NCBI GenBank assembly: GCA_001800245.1
Contig: MGVA01000051.1
Coordinates: 1-59,419, forward strand
From: Elusimicrobia bacterium RIFOXYA12_FULL_51_18
Lineage (GTDB): Bacteria > Elusimicrobiota > Elusimicrobia > Elusimicrobiales > UBA9959
DNA: 59,419 bases
Direction of reading: 5' to 3'
In this document: positions 1 to 8,023 of the stretch, piece by piece
Position numbering within the stretch: position 1 is the stretch's first letter
Layout of the letters: each line of letters starts with the position of its first letter
Made by a program: the position numbers and the translations under genes
The notes under the pieces: model-generated
What the model was told of the DNA's origin: nothing
Database searches by the model: none
Seen by the model: only the letters and a program-made list of their open reading frames with translations

Positions 1-157
1 TGTACATCTGCTCGCGCGGAAAAGGCACATACTTCATATCCGCCTGACCGGCAAGCTGCGTTTTCACTTCATCAAGCGAGGGCAGCGCGGGAAGACTTTC
101 CGCGAACACGGACGGGACCAGCGCCGCGCCCATAACCAACGTTAATAGTATTTTCAT
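1..157 (-). CDS. exported protein, N-terminal part (runs off the window)
   Basis: An open frame on the minus strand starts with ATG at 157 and leaves the window at position 1 after about 52 codons. A good ribosome site (GGAGGTAAC, about 163-171) precedes the ATG. The first 19 residues (MKILLTLVMGAALVPSVFA) form a classic signal peptide with an A-x-A-like cleavage site, so the product is exported. The visible mature part (ESLPALPSLDEVKTQLAGQ...) matches no family I recognise. The longer open frame at 72-272 in another frame is a shadow of this gene. Confidence 0.6.
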   Translation of the reverse strand, partial: MKILLTLVMGAALVPSVFAESLPALPSLDEVKTQLAGQADMKYVPFPREQMY

Positions 158-418
158 AAATGTTACCTCCGCAGAATATCGATTTGCGATTAGTATATCT
201 TATCATACCATAGGTTGTTGGACAAATGGCTTTAGCCCCATCCCCCCATAGGCCAAAAGGCCTAATATCCAAGAAACGGTTAGCTTTTATATTGATTCGG
301 AAGATTCGCCGGAACTATCAGCGCAGGCAATGCCAGAGTTATGGATCTTCGGATATTTTTGTGGCTTACAACATCCGCTTTTAACACAAATGCGTCTATC
401 TATACAGCAAAGTCGGTT

Positions 419-2905
419 TTATGACTTAGCAAAGATCATCGACGCCATCGGGGGAATGATTGTCTCTAAAACCCCCGCGGCATCAACCTCGGCTTCCTGA
501 TTTCCCAGCAGATTTATATACCGTCCGGGCGGGATGTCCGGAGATACCAGAACTCTCACCTTTTGCGTCCTGGAGGATTTATTGAAGATCACAAGCGCGC
601 AATCGTCGAAATAGGCGCGGGTATAACCATAGAGATCGGTTTCAAGCAATACCGTGTTACGGTTCCCGTACCGCAATGCCGGATGGCCGGCACGAATATG
701 CCCAAGGCGTCCGCTATAGGTGAGCATTTCTTTTTCCTGTCCGGAAAGCTCGTCGGCAAATCGCATATCCCTGCGATTATCGGGGTCTCCGGCGCCCGTC
801 AGGCCGTACTCATCGCCATAATAGATCAGCGGCGCGCCGTCTATCGTGAAAATAAACGTCAAAGCGTTTTTCAGTCTGGCGTAAGATGAATCATGGTCCA
901 CTTTTGGCGGCTTCGCATAGCCGACCTCACGCTCGTCCCGGATCGTATCGTCCGGAAGGTCGCCGTCGGCGAACGCCATAAACCGCGGTTTATCCTGGTT
1001 GCCGACCAGGGGAGACGCGATGGTTTCCTTCCCGTAGGTCCTCTCGCTCGCTTCCAACGCCGCATCCAGGTTTTGAAAACCATTCCCGTCCTTGGCAAAT
1101 GCAGGGACAATGGCGTCGTATAGCGGGAAGTCGAACTGCCCATCCAGTTTGTTCGGGCCGACAAACTCCATAATTCCCTGGCGGCTCAAAAACGTTTCAC
1201 CGACCATGTAGAGCCGCTCATTCCGCTTTTGTTCCACGGTTTGGCGCAGATATTTACGCAGATTAGACCAGAATTGATGCTGAACGTGTTTTACCGCATC
1301 CAGCCGGAACCCGTCGGCGTCCGTCTCTTCCAGCCACCATTTCGCGTTTTCAAGAAGCGTCTTGATCAACGACGGCTGACTCATATCGAACGTGGGGAGG
1401 AAGCGGTCGAACCAGGTGGTGAACGAGTATTCATCCCAGAGCCGGAGATTCTCGCGGCCATCAGGGAGCATTAACGGAATGTACCATTCCGGATGTTCCC
1501 GCCAATAAGGATGGGCGATATGCGTGTGATTAAAGACCATGTCCAGAAGGACGCGTATGCCTTCACGATGCGCGGCGGAGATGACTTTTTTCAGAAGCGC
1601 CATATCTCCAAGCCGGTGGTCTATCTTATAGAAATCGGTCGGCCAGTAGCCGTGATACCCTGAAAAATACCGGTACGGAGCGATATATTCCTGAAACGCC
1701 TTATCCGGGTTCTGATAGACAGGCGACAACCATATCGTGTTGACGCCTAGCCGTGTGAAATAGCCGGTTTCTATTTTGTCAGCTAGGCCGGCTAAATCCC
1801 CCCCGTGGTACTCGCCGGAATAAAGGATGTTTGAGTCCTTAGTCGGAGCGTCGTTCTTAGGGTCGCCATTGCTGAACCTGTCCAGCATGGCAAAGTAGAT
1901 GACGGCGTCGTTCCATCGAAAAACATTTTGCGGCCCCAGGGGTATCCTCAGCGGACTGGACATTCCGTTTTTGTCGTCCATAACCGCGACGCGCAAAAAC
2001 GAACCGGCGCCTTCCCCCTCCACATTCACCTTTAAAAAATTCTTCTCCACCGTGAATTCCGCTTTCCGGTTGGACCCGTCGGGCTTCTGGATTATGGCGG
2101 ATACTTTAGACAGAGGTTTGCTATCATTCGCGGTCGCCGCCTGCAAGATTATCTCTTTTTGCGTTTGCCGCTTCGCAAGAAGATGCGGCCGGCTCTTTGT
2201 CTCGCCCCCTCCGATAGTGAGGAGCGAATTCCGGTATTGGTCATTGGAACGACTTTGATTGCCCGGATCGGATATCCATTCTCCGTCCACGACAAGTTTA
2301 TACATATGGGATCCAGCGTCCAGGGAGACAACGGCATCCCATACGCCGTCGTTGTCATCATCCTTCATCGGATTGGCCGCATCGCTCCATCCGTTAAAGG
2401 TCCCCGCAACAGCCGCTTTCTTTACCGGCTTATCGGGCTTATATGTAAACCGCCGGCTGGCTTTACGGTTAACTACGAGCGTGAGATAGATCTTTTTAGA
2501 GATGTTCGCCGTGTGTATGTTTATCGGCAGATCGATCAGCCCCAGGCGGTCTTCCGGAATAGTTATTTCAAGAAACCGGCCGTTAAGGTTCATCGGAGCC
2601 GCTGAATCTCCGGACTCATCGGCGGACATGATTTTCGTCAGGGCATCAACGTCCATATATCGGGAAAGGTCTATGGTCAACTTTTCCCCGGAGTTGACAT
2701 ACGCAACCGGCATCCAGCCCAGATATATGCCCGTATCCGGAACAATACGGTATAACGCATCTTTGTCGACTACGGCGGCGGACATCACAGGCCGGCCCGC
2801 GGTTTTTTCAGCCGCGGCGGCGTTTGGGGCGCCCGATAATAACGGTATGGAAATAAAAACATGGTAAATCAAAAACGTTAAATAAGTGCCGGCTGGATGC
2901 TTCAT
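419..2905 (-). CDS. secreted GH13 alpha-amylase-type glycoside hydrolase with glycogen-binding-like domain
   Basis: An 828-residue exported alpha-glucan hydrolase. I chose ATG 2905 because GGAGGAAAAA precedes it and a signal peptide follows (MKHPAGTYLTFLIYHVF...); the frame also opens 16 codons upstream without a ribosome site. Around residues 160-230 there is an E-set/CBM48-like module (AGTFNGW, YKLVVDGEW). The GH13 barrel spans about 330-720 with region I DMVFNHT (about 455), region II GFRLDAVKH (nucleophile Asp about 536), region III VGETF (acid/base Glu about 570) and region IV GNQD (Asp about 638). Region IV usually reads NHD; His is Gln here, which changes subsite -1 without removing the catalytic Asp. 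A C-terminal beta domain follows. Likely substrates are maltodextrins, cyclodextrins or pullulan-type glucans, degraded in the periplasm or outside the cell. Close on the same strand as the NSS transporter but separated by about 90 bp. Confidence 0.9.
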   Translation of the reverse strand: MKHPAGTYLTFLIYHVFISIPLLSGAPNAAAAEKTAGRPVMSAAVVDKDALYRIVPDTGIYLGWMPVAYVNSGEKLTIDLSRYMDVDALTKIMSADESGDSAAPMNLNGRFLEITIPEDRLGLIDLPINIHTANISKKIYLTLVVNRKASRRFTYKPDKPVKKAAVAGTFNGWSDAANPMKDDDNDGVWDAVVSLDAGSHMYKLVVDGEWISDPGNQSRSNDQYRNSLLTIGGGETKSRPHLLAKRQTQKEIILQAATANDSKPLSKVSAIIQKPDGSNRKAEFTVEKNFLKVNVEGEGAGSFLRVAVMDDKNGMSSPLRIPLGPQNVFRWNDAVIYFAMLDRFSNGDPKNDAPTKDSNILYSGEYHGGDLAGLADKIETGYFTRLGVNTIWLSPVYQNPDKAFQEYIAPYRYFSGYHGYWPTDFYKIDHRLGDMALLKKVISAAHREGIRVLLDMVFNHTHIAHPYWREHPEWYIPLMLPDGRENLRLWDEYSFTTWFDRFLPTFDMSQPSLIKTLLENAKWWLEETDADGFRLDAVKHVQHQFWSNLRKYLRQTVEQKRNERLYMVGETFLSRQGIMEFVGPNKLDGQFDFPLYDAIVPAFAKDGNGFQNLDAALEASERTYGKETIASPLVGNQDKPRFMAFADGDLPDDTIRDEREVGYAKPPKVDHDSSYARLKNALTFIFTIDGAPLIYYGDEYGLTGAGDPDNRRDMRFADELSGQEKEMLTYSGRLGHIRAGHPALRYGNRNTVLLETDLYGYTRAYFDDCALVIFNKSSRTQKVRVLVSPDIPPGRYINLLGNQEAEVDAAGVLETIIPPMASMIFAKS

Positions 2906-2996
2906 TTTTTCCTCCGCAAAACGCATGCATTTTCCGATAAAACAACACTTCAATTGTGATTTTTGAGTCAGAAAAGTTGGAGGAACAGAATCAACT

Positions 2997-3134
2997 TTAT
3001 ATATTGCCGCTATCCGGAAAAGAATCCGGCGCTGGTTTGGGAGGAGTTGTCACCACTTTCCAGAAAAAATAGACGGTGAAAGCGGTGATCGCCGCTTCGG
3101 CGGAGATAAGCATCAATAATGCTTTTGCGCTCAT
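2997..3134 (-). CDS. small subunit of NSS transporter (MetS-like), 45 aa
   Basis: A 45-codon gene, easily missed because of its size. Its ATG (3134) overlaps the stop of the large NSS transporter gene as ATGA, the usual sign of translational coupling. The product MSAKALLMLISAEAAITAFT... has one membrane segment (about residues 5-25), then a short Pro-rich polar tail (VVTTPPKPAPD). Tiny single-span partners occur next to some bacterial NSS transporters; MetS of the Corynebacterium MetPS methionine/alanine importer is the studied case. Position, length and topology support the call; sequence identity was not tested. Stop codon TAA at 2997-2999. Confidence 0.7.
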   Translation of the reverse strand: MSAKALLMLISAEAAITAFTVYFFWKVVTTPPKPAPDSFPDSGNI

Positions 3135-4636
3135 AATGCCCCCGGTTTTCGATGCGCGATATAGACCAGCCTGGCTATCCCCACGAACAAACCCGCCAAT
3201 AATATTCTAGCTACGGCGACATACGGGGTGATCTTTTTTGTAAGGACCGCCCACATCTCCGGCGCGCTGCCGAAAAAAACCACCAACAGGAATACCGGGG
3301 TGACATATTTGATTATGTGCTTAAAAACTATCGGTACGGTTATATCCGCTCCGTCGGTTATTTCCTTCCAGCCTTTTTCCATTCCGAATATCCACGCGAA
3401 CAGGATTACTTCCGCCAGGGCAAATACCACCAGGGAAACGGTGCCCACCCAATAATCGAATTCATTAAAAGCTTCCTGCGACAATACGCAGGGAATCCCC
3501 AGCAGCAATACCGCGGCGCCGACAGTCCAGGCCGCCTTTCTGCGATCCCAGTTAAAATTGTCCTCCATAAAGGCCATGCAAGGAGTTCCCATAGCCAGAG
3601 ATGAAGTTATGCCCGCGAAAAACAACAGCCCGAACCACATAAACCCGGCCAGAGCCGAAAGCAGCGCGCCCCACTGGGCGAAAAGGAACGGCAGCGTCAC
3701 AAATCCGATGCCGAAACCGCTGCCGCCTTTGGTCATTTCGATAACTTTATCCACCCCAAGATAACCCACCGCTATCGGGATAATGATCGCCGACCCCAGT
3801 ACTACCTCCACAAATTCATTCATCCAGCCTGCGCTCATGGCGTTAAGCGCTATGTCGTCTCCGGACTTTACGTATGAGGCGTAACAATGGACGCAGCCCA
3901 TCCCCAGTGAAAGCGTGAAAAAGATCTGTCCCGCCGCGTTGCGCCACACCACCGGATCCCAGATGGAGCTGAAATCAGGTTCCCACAGATAGCTAAGCCC
4001 AAGAACTCCGTTATATACCGCCCCATGCTCTCCCGCGGTAAGAGTAACCCCCCGTACAGCCAGGATCACGCCAAAAATGAGAAGCAGAGGCATGCCGATC
4101 TTTGCCGCCAACTCAACTCCGCCTTTAAGACCCCTCGACAACACCCAGGTGTTAAGCAGTACGCACAAAATCCAGAAAACAACAGGCTCCACCGTGGTAA
4201 GCCCTATATAAGAACTAAAAAAAGCAGACACTTCCGCCTGCGTTTTCCCCATGAAATGGCCCGCCACAGAATGATATGCCCACGACATCGTCCATGATTC
4301 CAGATAACAATAATACGCCGCGATCGCAAGATTTGTGAATATTCCGAGCACGCCTAGATATTTCCAAAAAAAACGCTTATCCAGGGCATCAAACATGAAC
4401 GGCGCGCTGTGTTGCCCCGACTTACCGCCATAACGCCCCATGGCCCACTCCACATAAAGCAACGGTATGCCCATGAGTACGAAGCAGACAAGATAAGGGA
4501 TGATAAAAGCGCCACCGCCGTTCTGGATCGCCTGCGCGGGAAACCTGAGGAAATTCCCCAAACCCACCGCGTTCCCGGCCATTGCCAGGACCAGACCGAT
4601 CCTTGAACCCCATGCTTCCTGATTTTTAATTGCCAT
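3131..4636 (-). CDS. sodium-dependent NSS/SNF family transporter, large subunit
   Basis: A 501-residue member of the neurotransmitter:sodium symporter family, probably a Na+-coupled amino-acid importer in the inner membrane. The TM1 signature GNAVGLGNFLRFP at residues 21-33 contributes to the sodium and substrate sites in LeuT. The family pattern continues with AFIIPYLVCFVLMGIPLLY and a G-rich TM6 region (FFTLSLGMGCVHCYAS). About 11-12 membrane segments are visible, and the length is normal for bacterial NSS proteins. The stop codon overlaps the start of the 45-residue small subunit, so the two are co-translated. The substrate cannot be read from the sequence; methionine/alanine is suggested only by analogy with MetPS. 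Confidence 0.92.
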   Translation of the reverse strand: MAIKNQEAWGSRIGLVLAMAGNAVGLGNFLRFPAQAIQNGGGAFIIPYLVCFVLMGIPLLYVEWAMGRYGGKSGQHSAPFMFDALDKRFFWKYLGVLGIFTNLAIAAYYCYLESWTMSWAYHSVAGHFMGKTQAEVSAFFSSYIGLTTVEPVVFWILCVLLNTWVLSRGLKGGVELAAKIGMPLLLIFGVILAVRGVTLTAGEHGAVYNGVLGLSYLWEPDFSSIWDPVVWRNAAGQIFFTLSLGMGCVHCYASYVKSGDDIALNAMSAGWMNEFVEVVLGSAIIIPIAVGYLGVDKVIEMTKGGSGFGIGFVTLPFLFAQWGALLSALAGFMWFGLLFFAGITSSLAMGTPCMAFMEDNFNWDRRKAAWTVGAAVLLLGIPCVLSQEAFNEFDYWVGTVSLVVFALAEVILFAWIFGMEKGWKEITDGADITVPIVFKHIIKYVTPVFLLVVFFGSAPEMWAVLTKKITPYVAVARILLAGLFVGIARLVYIAHRKPGAL

Positions 4637-4671
4637 ATGGAAATAATAGGCATCAGCCGTCGTAAAAACCG

Positions 4672-4707
4672 AATAAAGCCGTCCGCCTTCCGGCGGACGG
4701 CTTTATT
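4672..4707 (-). terminator. rho-independent terminator of the P-loop gene
   Basis: A perfect 16-bp inverted repeat (4672-4687 with 4692-4707) with a 4-nt loop lies just after the stop of the P-loop gene at 4721. The GC-rich core GCCGTCCGCC is flanked by AATAAA/TTTATT, so it can act in both directions; the only transcript arriving is on the minus strand. Confidence 0.85.
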
Positions 4708-4720
4708 TTCGCCGGGGAAC

Positions 4721-5704
4721 TTATCTCCGCGCCACGGCGGCTAAAGAGAATAGTTTATCCGTCGCGGCTTTGAGGCCGTTATGAATCCCTTCCACCTTGT
4801 CTTTCGCCCAGAGGTTCTTGTCATCCCGGAGGAAACTGGTCTTATCCACGCGATTATCGAAGCGCCCTATAGGCAGATAATATTTTTTTTCGCCTTTGGC
4901 TATGGTGATAGTGCCGGGAACCTCGCTGTTCTGCTCCAACCACCCCATATCATCGCACCCGTAGTCATTCATCATCACGTCTATCGGCACTCCGTGGTGC
5001 AGTATGGAGCCGGGATCGTTGGGGTCGGTGCGGGCCGCGTTCTTCCTGCGGGATTCTTCCGGTGTAACCCATACGTAAAGTATGACGGCGCGTTCAAGTA
5101 TCTCCGGAGCCAGCTCCCCGAGAGAATACTGGTAGCCGAACGGGGCTTTTAGCGGCATCGAAGAACCGTCAGGACCGCCCCGGGCGGCCTCCATAACAAT
5201 GGTTTTGCCTTCGAAAGAAGCGGGATAGGCGGCATGTTTTTCGTTCAGCAGCTCACGCGCTTCTTTTTCAAGCGCCACCGCCACCGCGCCGGAGGTTGCG
5301 GAATCCAGCTTTGCCAGGCGCGGGGAGATGCCGGCTTTTTCCCCGGCTTTATCTATGCGCAGCATAAGCAGCCGGCCGGCGGATTCGGCGCCGACAACAT
5401 TTCTCCTCATGAGATCGTAATAGTCTTCATTGAGAATATGGATAAGAGTCCCCCAGTCATTGGGGTTAATAAAAGGCTTATCCCCAGCCTTAAAGAACAT
5501 TCTGGCCTTGCCAAGCCCGGACAGTTCATCGTCTATGCGGCGCATCAGATGCACGTAGGGGAAGTCGTCAAGTTGTAAGTTTTCGCCTATGTGAAAATCC
5601 TTTCTGAGAGACTCAGGAGGCACATTGGTCAGATATCTTCTGACCTCGGATTTACCCGAAGCCGGGAGAGCCAGCAAAAGCACTATATCGAATGTTTTTT
5701 CCAT
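4721..5704 (-). CDS. P-loop NTPase of unknown function
   Basis: A 327-residue protein not recognised beyond its P-loop. The start is set at ATG 5704 because GGAGGTGGT sits directly before it; an upstream in-frame ATG at 5722 has no site. The Walker A motif LPASGKSE is at residues 13-20, immediately after a beta strand (FDIVLLLA), as in nucleotide and small-molecule kinases or zeta-toxin-like ATPases. The sequence continues with LQLDDFPYVHLMRRIDDEL, FINPNDWGTLIHILNEDYY and IVMEAARGGPDGSSMPL, mostly soluble and acidic. YVWVTPEESRRKNAART may be a lid. No signal peptide. It stands alone between two terminator-like structures, and the TerC gene is divergent. A kinase acting on a small molecule is possible but not shown. 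Confidence 0.75.
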   Translation of the reverse strand: MEKTFDIVLLLALPASGKSEVRRYLTNVPPESLRKDFHIGENLQLDDFPYVHLMRRIDDELSGLGKARMFFKAGDKPFINPNDWGTLIHILNEDYYDLMRRNVVGAESAGRLLMLRIDKAGEKAGISPRLAKLDSATSGAVAVALEKEARELLNEKHAAYPASFEGKTIVMEAARGGPDGSSMPLKAPFGYQYSLGELAPEILERAVILYVWVTPEESRRKNAARTDPNDPGSILHHGVPIDVMMNDYGCDDMGWLEQNSEVPGTITIAKGEKKYYLPIGRFDNRVDKTSFLRDDKNLWAKDKVEGIHNGLKAATDKLFSLAAVARR

Positions 5705-5943
5705 ACCACCTCCATTTGTCATACACTGCGCCCAACTAATGCCCTGGGCGGATCATAGTCGGGGAACCATTTATGGGGACCGGTCCGCGAGGCCAGCCAA
5801 GGGAGTCCTGGCCGCCCTGAGGAGTGAATTCTCGGGACAATCAGGCATATCTCTTGAAGGGTATTCTAAATTATATTTATCCTCACTGGCAAGCGTACGC
5901 ATTGGCCCGGAGCCGGCATCTTTTTATCCGTTTATGTATTAGG

Positions 5944-5949
5944 TATAAT
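5944..5949 (+). promoter_or_regulatory. -10 box TATAAT just before the TerC start codon
   Basis: A perfect TATAAT lies only 6 nt before the ATG at 5956, so transcription would start at or next to the start codon. No Shine-Dalgarno sequence precedes the ATG. No convincing -35 hexamer is seen about 17 bp upstream. This suggests a leaderless message. Confidence 0.5.
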
Positions 5950-5955
5950 TTGCCT

Positions 5956-6885
5956 ATGACAAACCTTGAAATAATGTGGATAGTTTTTGGAGTAACCTCC
6001 CTTTCCCTGTTCATAGCCGACATTAAGATCTCCGCCGGCAGAGCCCATGAGATCTCCCGGAAAGAAGCTTTACTCCTTTGTTCCTTCTGGGTGCTTATTG
6101 CCACGATCTTTGGATTTCTGACCGGCTATATGCTGGGTTATGAAAAAATGCTGGAGTTTTTTACCGCCTACGTCATTGAGTACTCATTGTCGATGGACAA
6201 CATGTTCGTCTTCATTATGATCTTCGCCTATTTCGGCGTCCCTCGGAAATACCAACCGAAGATATTAACCTGGGGCATCCTGGGCGCGATCGCCATGCGC
6301 TTTATTCTCATTTTCGCCGGCGTGGGCCTGATCAACTCCTTCAGCTGGGTAATCTATCTTTTCGGGGGCATTCTGATATTCACCGCGGTCAAGATGTTCC
6401 TGCAAAAAGATGGGGAGATGGATCCCGGCAGGAATCCGGTGCTGAAACTGTTGAACAAGTTCATGCCAATGGATAAAACATCGGATACCGGCGTATTTTT
6501 TGTAAAAAAAGAAGTCTTGTACGCCACCCCCCTTTTCGCCACGCTCCTGGTTATAGAAACTTCGGACCTGATCTTCGCCGTGGACTCCATCCCGGCGGTA
6601 CTCGCCATTTCAAAGGATGCTTTTATAGTCTATACCTCCAATGTTTTCGCCGTGGTCGGCTTGCGTTCCCTTTATTTTTTTCTGGCCGCCATCATAGATT
6701 CGTTCCGGTTCCTTAAGACCGGCATATCCATAATTCTCTTCTATGTGGGGCTTAAGATGATGGTTTCAAATTTTATACATATTCCCGCGCTCCTGTCTCT
6801 CAGCGTGGTCCTGGGCATCCTGGCCGCATCCATAGTTCTGTCGATTGTTATAAAACCCGGGAACCGGCTTCCTCCGGTTCCTTGA
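5956..6885 (+). CDS. TerC/Alx family integral membrane protein
   Basis: A 309-residue inner-membrane protein of the TerC/Alx family, linked in other bacteria to manganese export or metal loading of exported enzymes and to tellurite resistance. Two family motifs are visible: EYSLSMDNMFVF (about residues 75-86) and ETSDLIFAVDSIPA (about 201-214), whose acidic residues in membrane helices are probably metal ligands. About seven to nine transmembrane helices are spread along the chain. ATG 5956 gives the normal family start; the frame stays open upstream to 5824 but those residues are not family-like. A TATAAT box 6 nt before the ATG and the lack of a ribosome site suggest leaderless translation. 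It is convergent with the FKBP gene and shares its terminator. Confidence 0.9.
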   Translation: MTNLEIMWIVFGVTSLSLFIADIKISAGRAHEISRKEALLLCSFWVLIATIFGFLTGYMLGYEKMLEFFTAYVIEYSLSMDNMFVFIMIFAYFGVPRKYQPKILTWGILGAIAMRFILIFAGVGLINSFSWVIYLFGGILIFTAVKMFLQKDGEMDPGRNPVLKLLNKFMPMDKTSDTGVFFVKKEVLYATPLFATLLVIETSDLIFAVDSIPAVLAISKDAFIVYTSNVFAVVGLRSLYFFLAAIIDSFRFLKTGISIILFYVGLKMMVSNFIHIPALLSLSVVLGILAASIVLSIVIKPGNRLPPVP

Positions 6886-6904
6886 GAATAAAGGCCCGCA
6901 ACGG

Positions 6905-6942
6905 CAATAAAAAAGCCCCGGATAATCGGGGCTTTTTTATTG
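6905..6942. terminator. bidirectional terminator between TerC and FKBP genes
   Basis: A 16-bp perfect stem (6905-6920 with 6927-6942) with a GATAAT loop. The AAGCCCCG/CGGGGCTT core is flanked by A-rich and T-rich runs on both sides, so it ends the plus-strand TerC transcript and the minus-strand FKBP transcript. Confidence 0.92.
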
Positions 6943-6956
6943 TACGGATGAAAAGC

Positions 6957-7730
6957 TTATTTTTTAACATCTTTAACATCAGCCGGCTTTGCCGTTTCAG
7001 CGGCCGGAGCATTTTCCGGCATCCCGGCTTCGACCGGCATGTCCGCTTTCACAATATCAAGCAGTTCCACTTCGAACACAAGCGTGGCTCCGCCTGGAAT
7101 AGCGCCAGGCATACCTTTGTCGCCATAGGCCGTATCGGAGGGGCACACCAGTTTGGCCTTTCCACCGATTTTCAGTTTCTGCACGCCTTCGGTCCAGCAA
7201 GAAATAACGCCGTTAAGCGGGAATTCCGCCGGAGTTTTACGGTCCACGGAGCTATCGAACACCTTACCGTCCGGAAAAGTGCCGTGGTAATGAACTTTTA
7301 CCATGTCGGTAGCTTTAGGGCTGGCGCCATTGCCCTCTTTCATGGGTATATAGATCACGCCGCTGGGAAGTTTTTTGGCGTTTTTCTCTTTCGCCATTTT
7401 CTCAAGAAAAGCCCTGCCTTTGTCCTTTTCTTTTTGCGCCACGACAGCCTGCTTCTGCGCTATCACGGACTGCTTCCTGCCGATAAGCTCGTTTATCTTG
7501 GGGCCATAGGACTCGTCCACTTTGCCTTCCACATTATTCATGGAATCGGTAAGGCCGAGGAGAATATACTTAGACTCGTCCGGAGTGAATTCAAACTGCT
7601 TCAGATTCCTTGACAGTACGTTATGCCCCAGGAAGTACAGGGTTTTCTGATCCTCAGTCATAGGTTTATCCTCCGCGATGGCGACAGCCGGGATAACGCA
7701 CATTAAACTTAATAGTATCATTCTTTTCAT
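6957..7730 (-). CDS. exported FKBP-type peptidyl-prolyl cis-trans isomerase (FkpA/Mip-like)
   Basis: A 257-residue periplasmic or surface chaperone that isomerises X-Pro bonds. A signal peptide (MKRMILLSLMCVIPAVAIAE) comes first, then an FKBP-N-type helical dimerisation domain (about 25-120) with the Lys-rich helix AQKQAVVAQKEKDKGRAFLE, then the FKBP domain (about 125-235). The catalytic pocket motifs VKVHYHGTFPDGKVFDSS, the Trp of ISCWTEGVQ, and DTAYGDKG...IPGGATLVFEVELLDI are intact. A low-complexity Ala/Pro/Lys tail of about 30 residues follows and is unusual for FkpA. The start ATG follows AGGAGAG. It is a single-gene unit with its own terminator. Confidence 0.93.
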   Translation of the reverse strand: MKRMILLSLMCVIPAVAIAEDKPMTEDQKTLYFLGHNVLSRNLKQFEFTPDESKYILLGLTDSMNNVEGKVDESYGPKINELIGRKQSVIAQKQAVVAQKEKDKGRAFLEKMAKEKNAKKLPSGVIYIPMKEGNGASPKATDMVKVHYHGTFPDGKVFDSSVDRKTPAEFPLNGVISCWTEGVQKLKIGGKAKLVCPSDTAYGDKGMPGAIPGGATLVFEVELLDIVKADMPVEAGMPENAPAAETAKPADVKDVKK

Positions 7731-7918
7731 AAGTTACGCTCTCCTTAATTATAATCTTCGTTATACAGTTCTGGGCTAAAGCCACCACTGTATTCGGGAA
7801 ACCGTATAAAGGCCGCCCCATACTACCCAAGTCCTACCACACCATAATAGCAAATTTTCCAGCCGCCCATCATTACCTGTTGGAAGTGGAATATTGAACT
7901 TATCTCCGTTTTTCGCAT

Positions 7919-7950
7919 TAGCCCGAATCCTGCAGTTCAACTTGGTTTCC
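7919..7950 (+). repeat. 32-bp dispersed repeat, copy 1
   Basis: The segment containing CCCGAATCCTGCAGTTCAAC recurs in inverted orientation at 42414-42445 with 30 of 32 bases identical. It lies in the gene-free gap between the FKBP gene and the end of the saccharide operon (7731-8023), in which I see no gene. Confidence 0.65.
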
Positions 7951-8023
7951 ATTGGAAGATCAAATGAACAAAAAAAGCAATACCTGCGTGGGTGCCGTAT
8001 AAGGGCCTATGGCCATCAGATGG

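Noticed and set aside
72-272. 66-codon frame on the minus strand
   Set aside because: Overlaps the well-supported signal-peptide gene starting at 157 in another frame and has no ribosome site.
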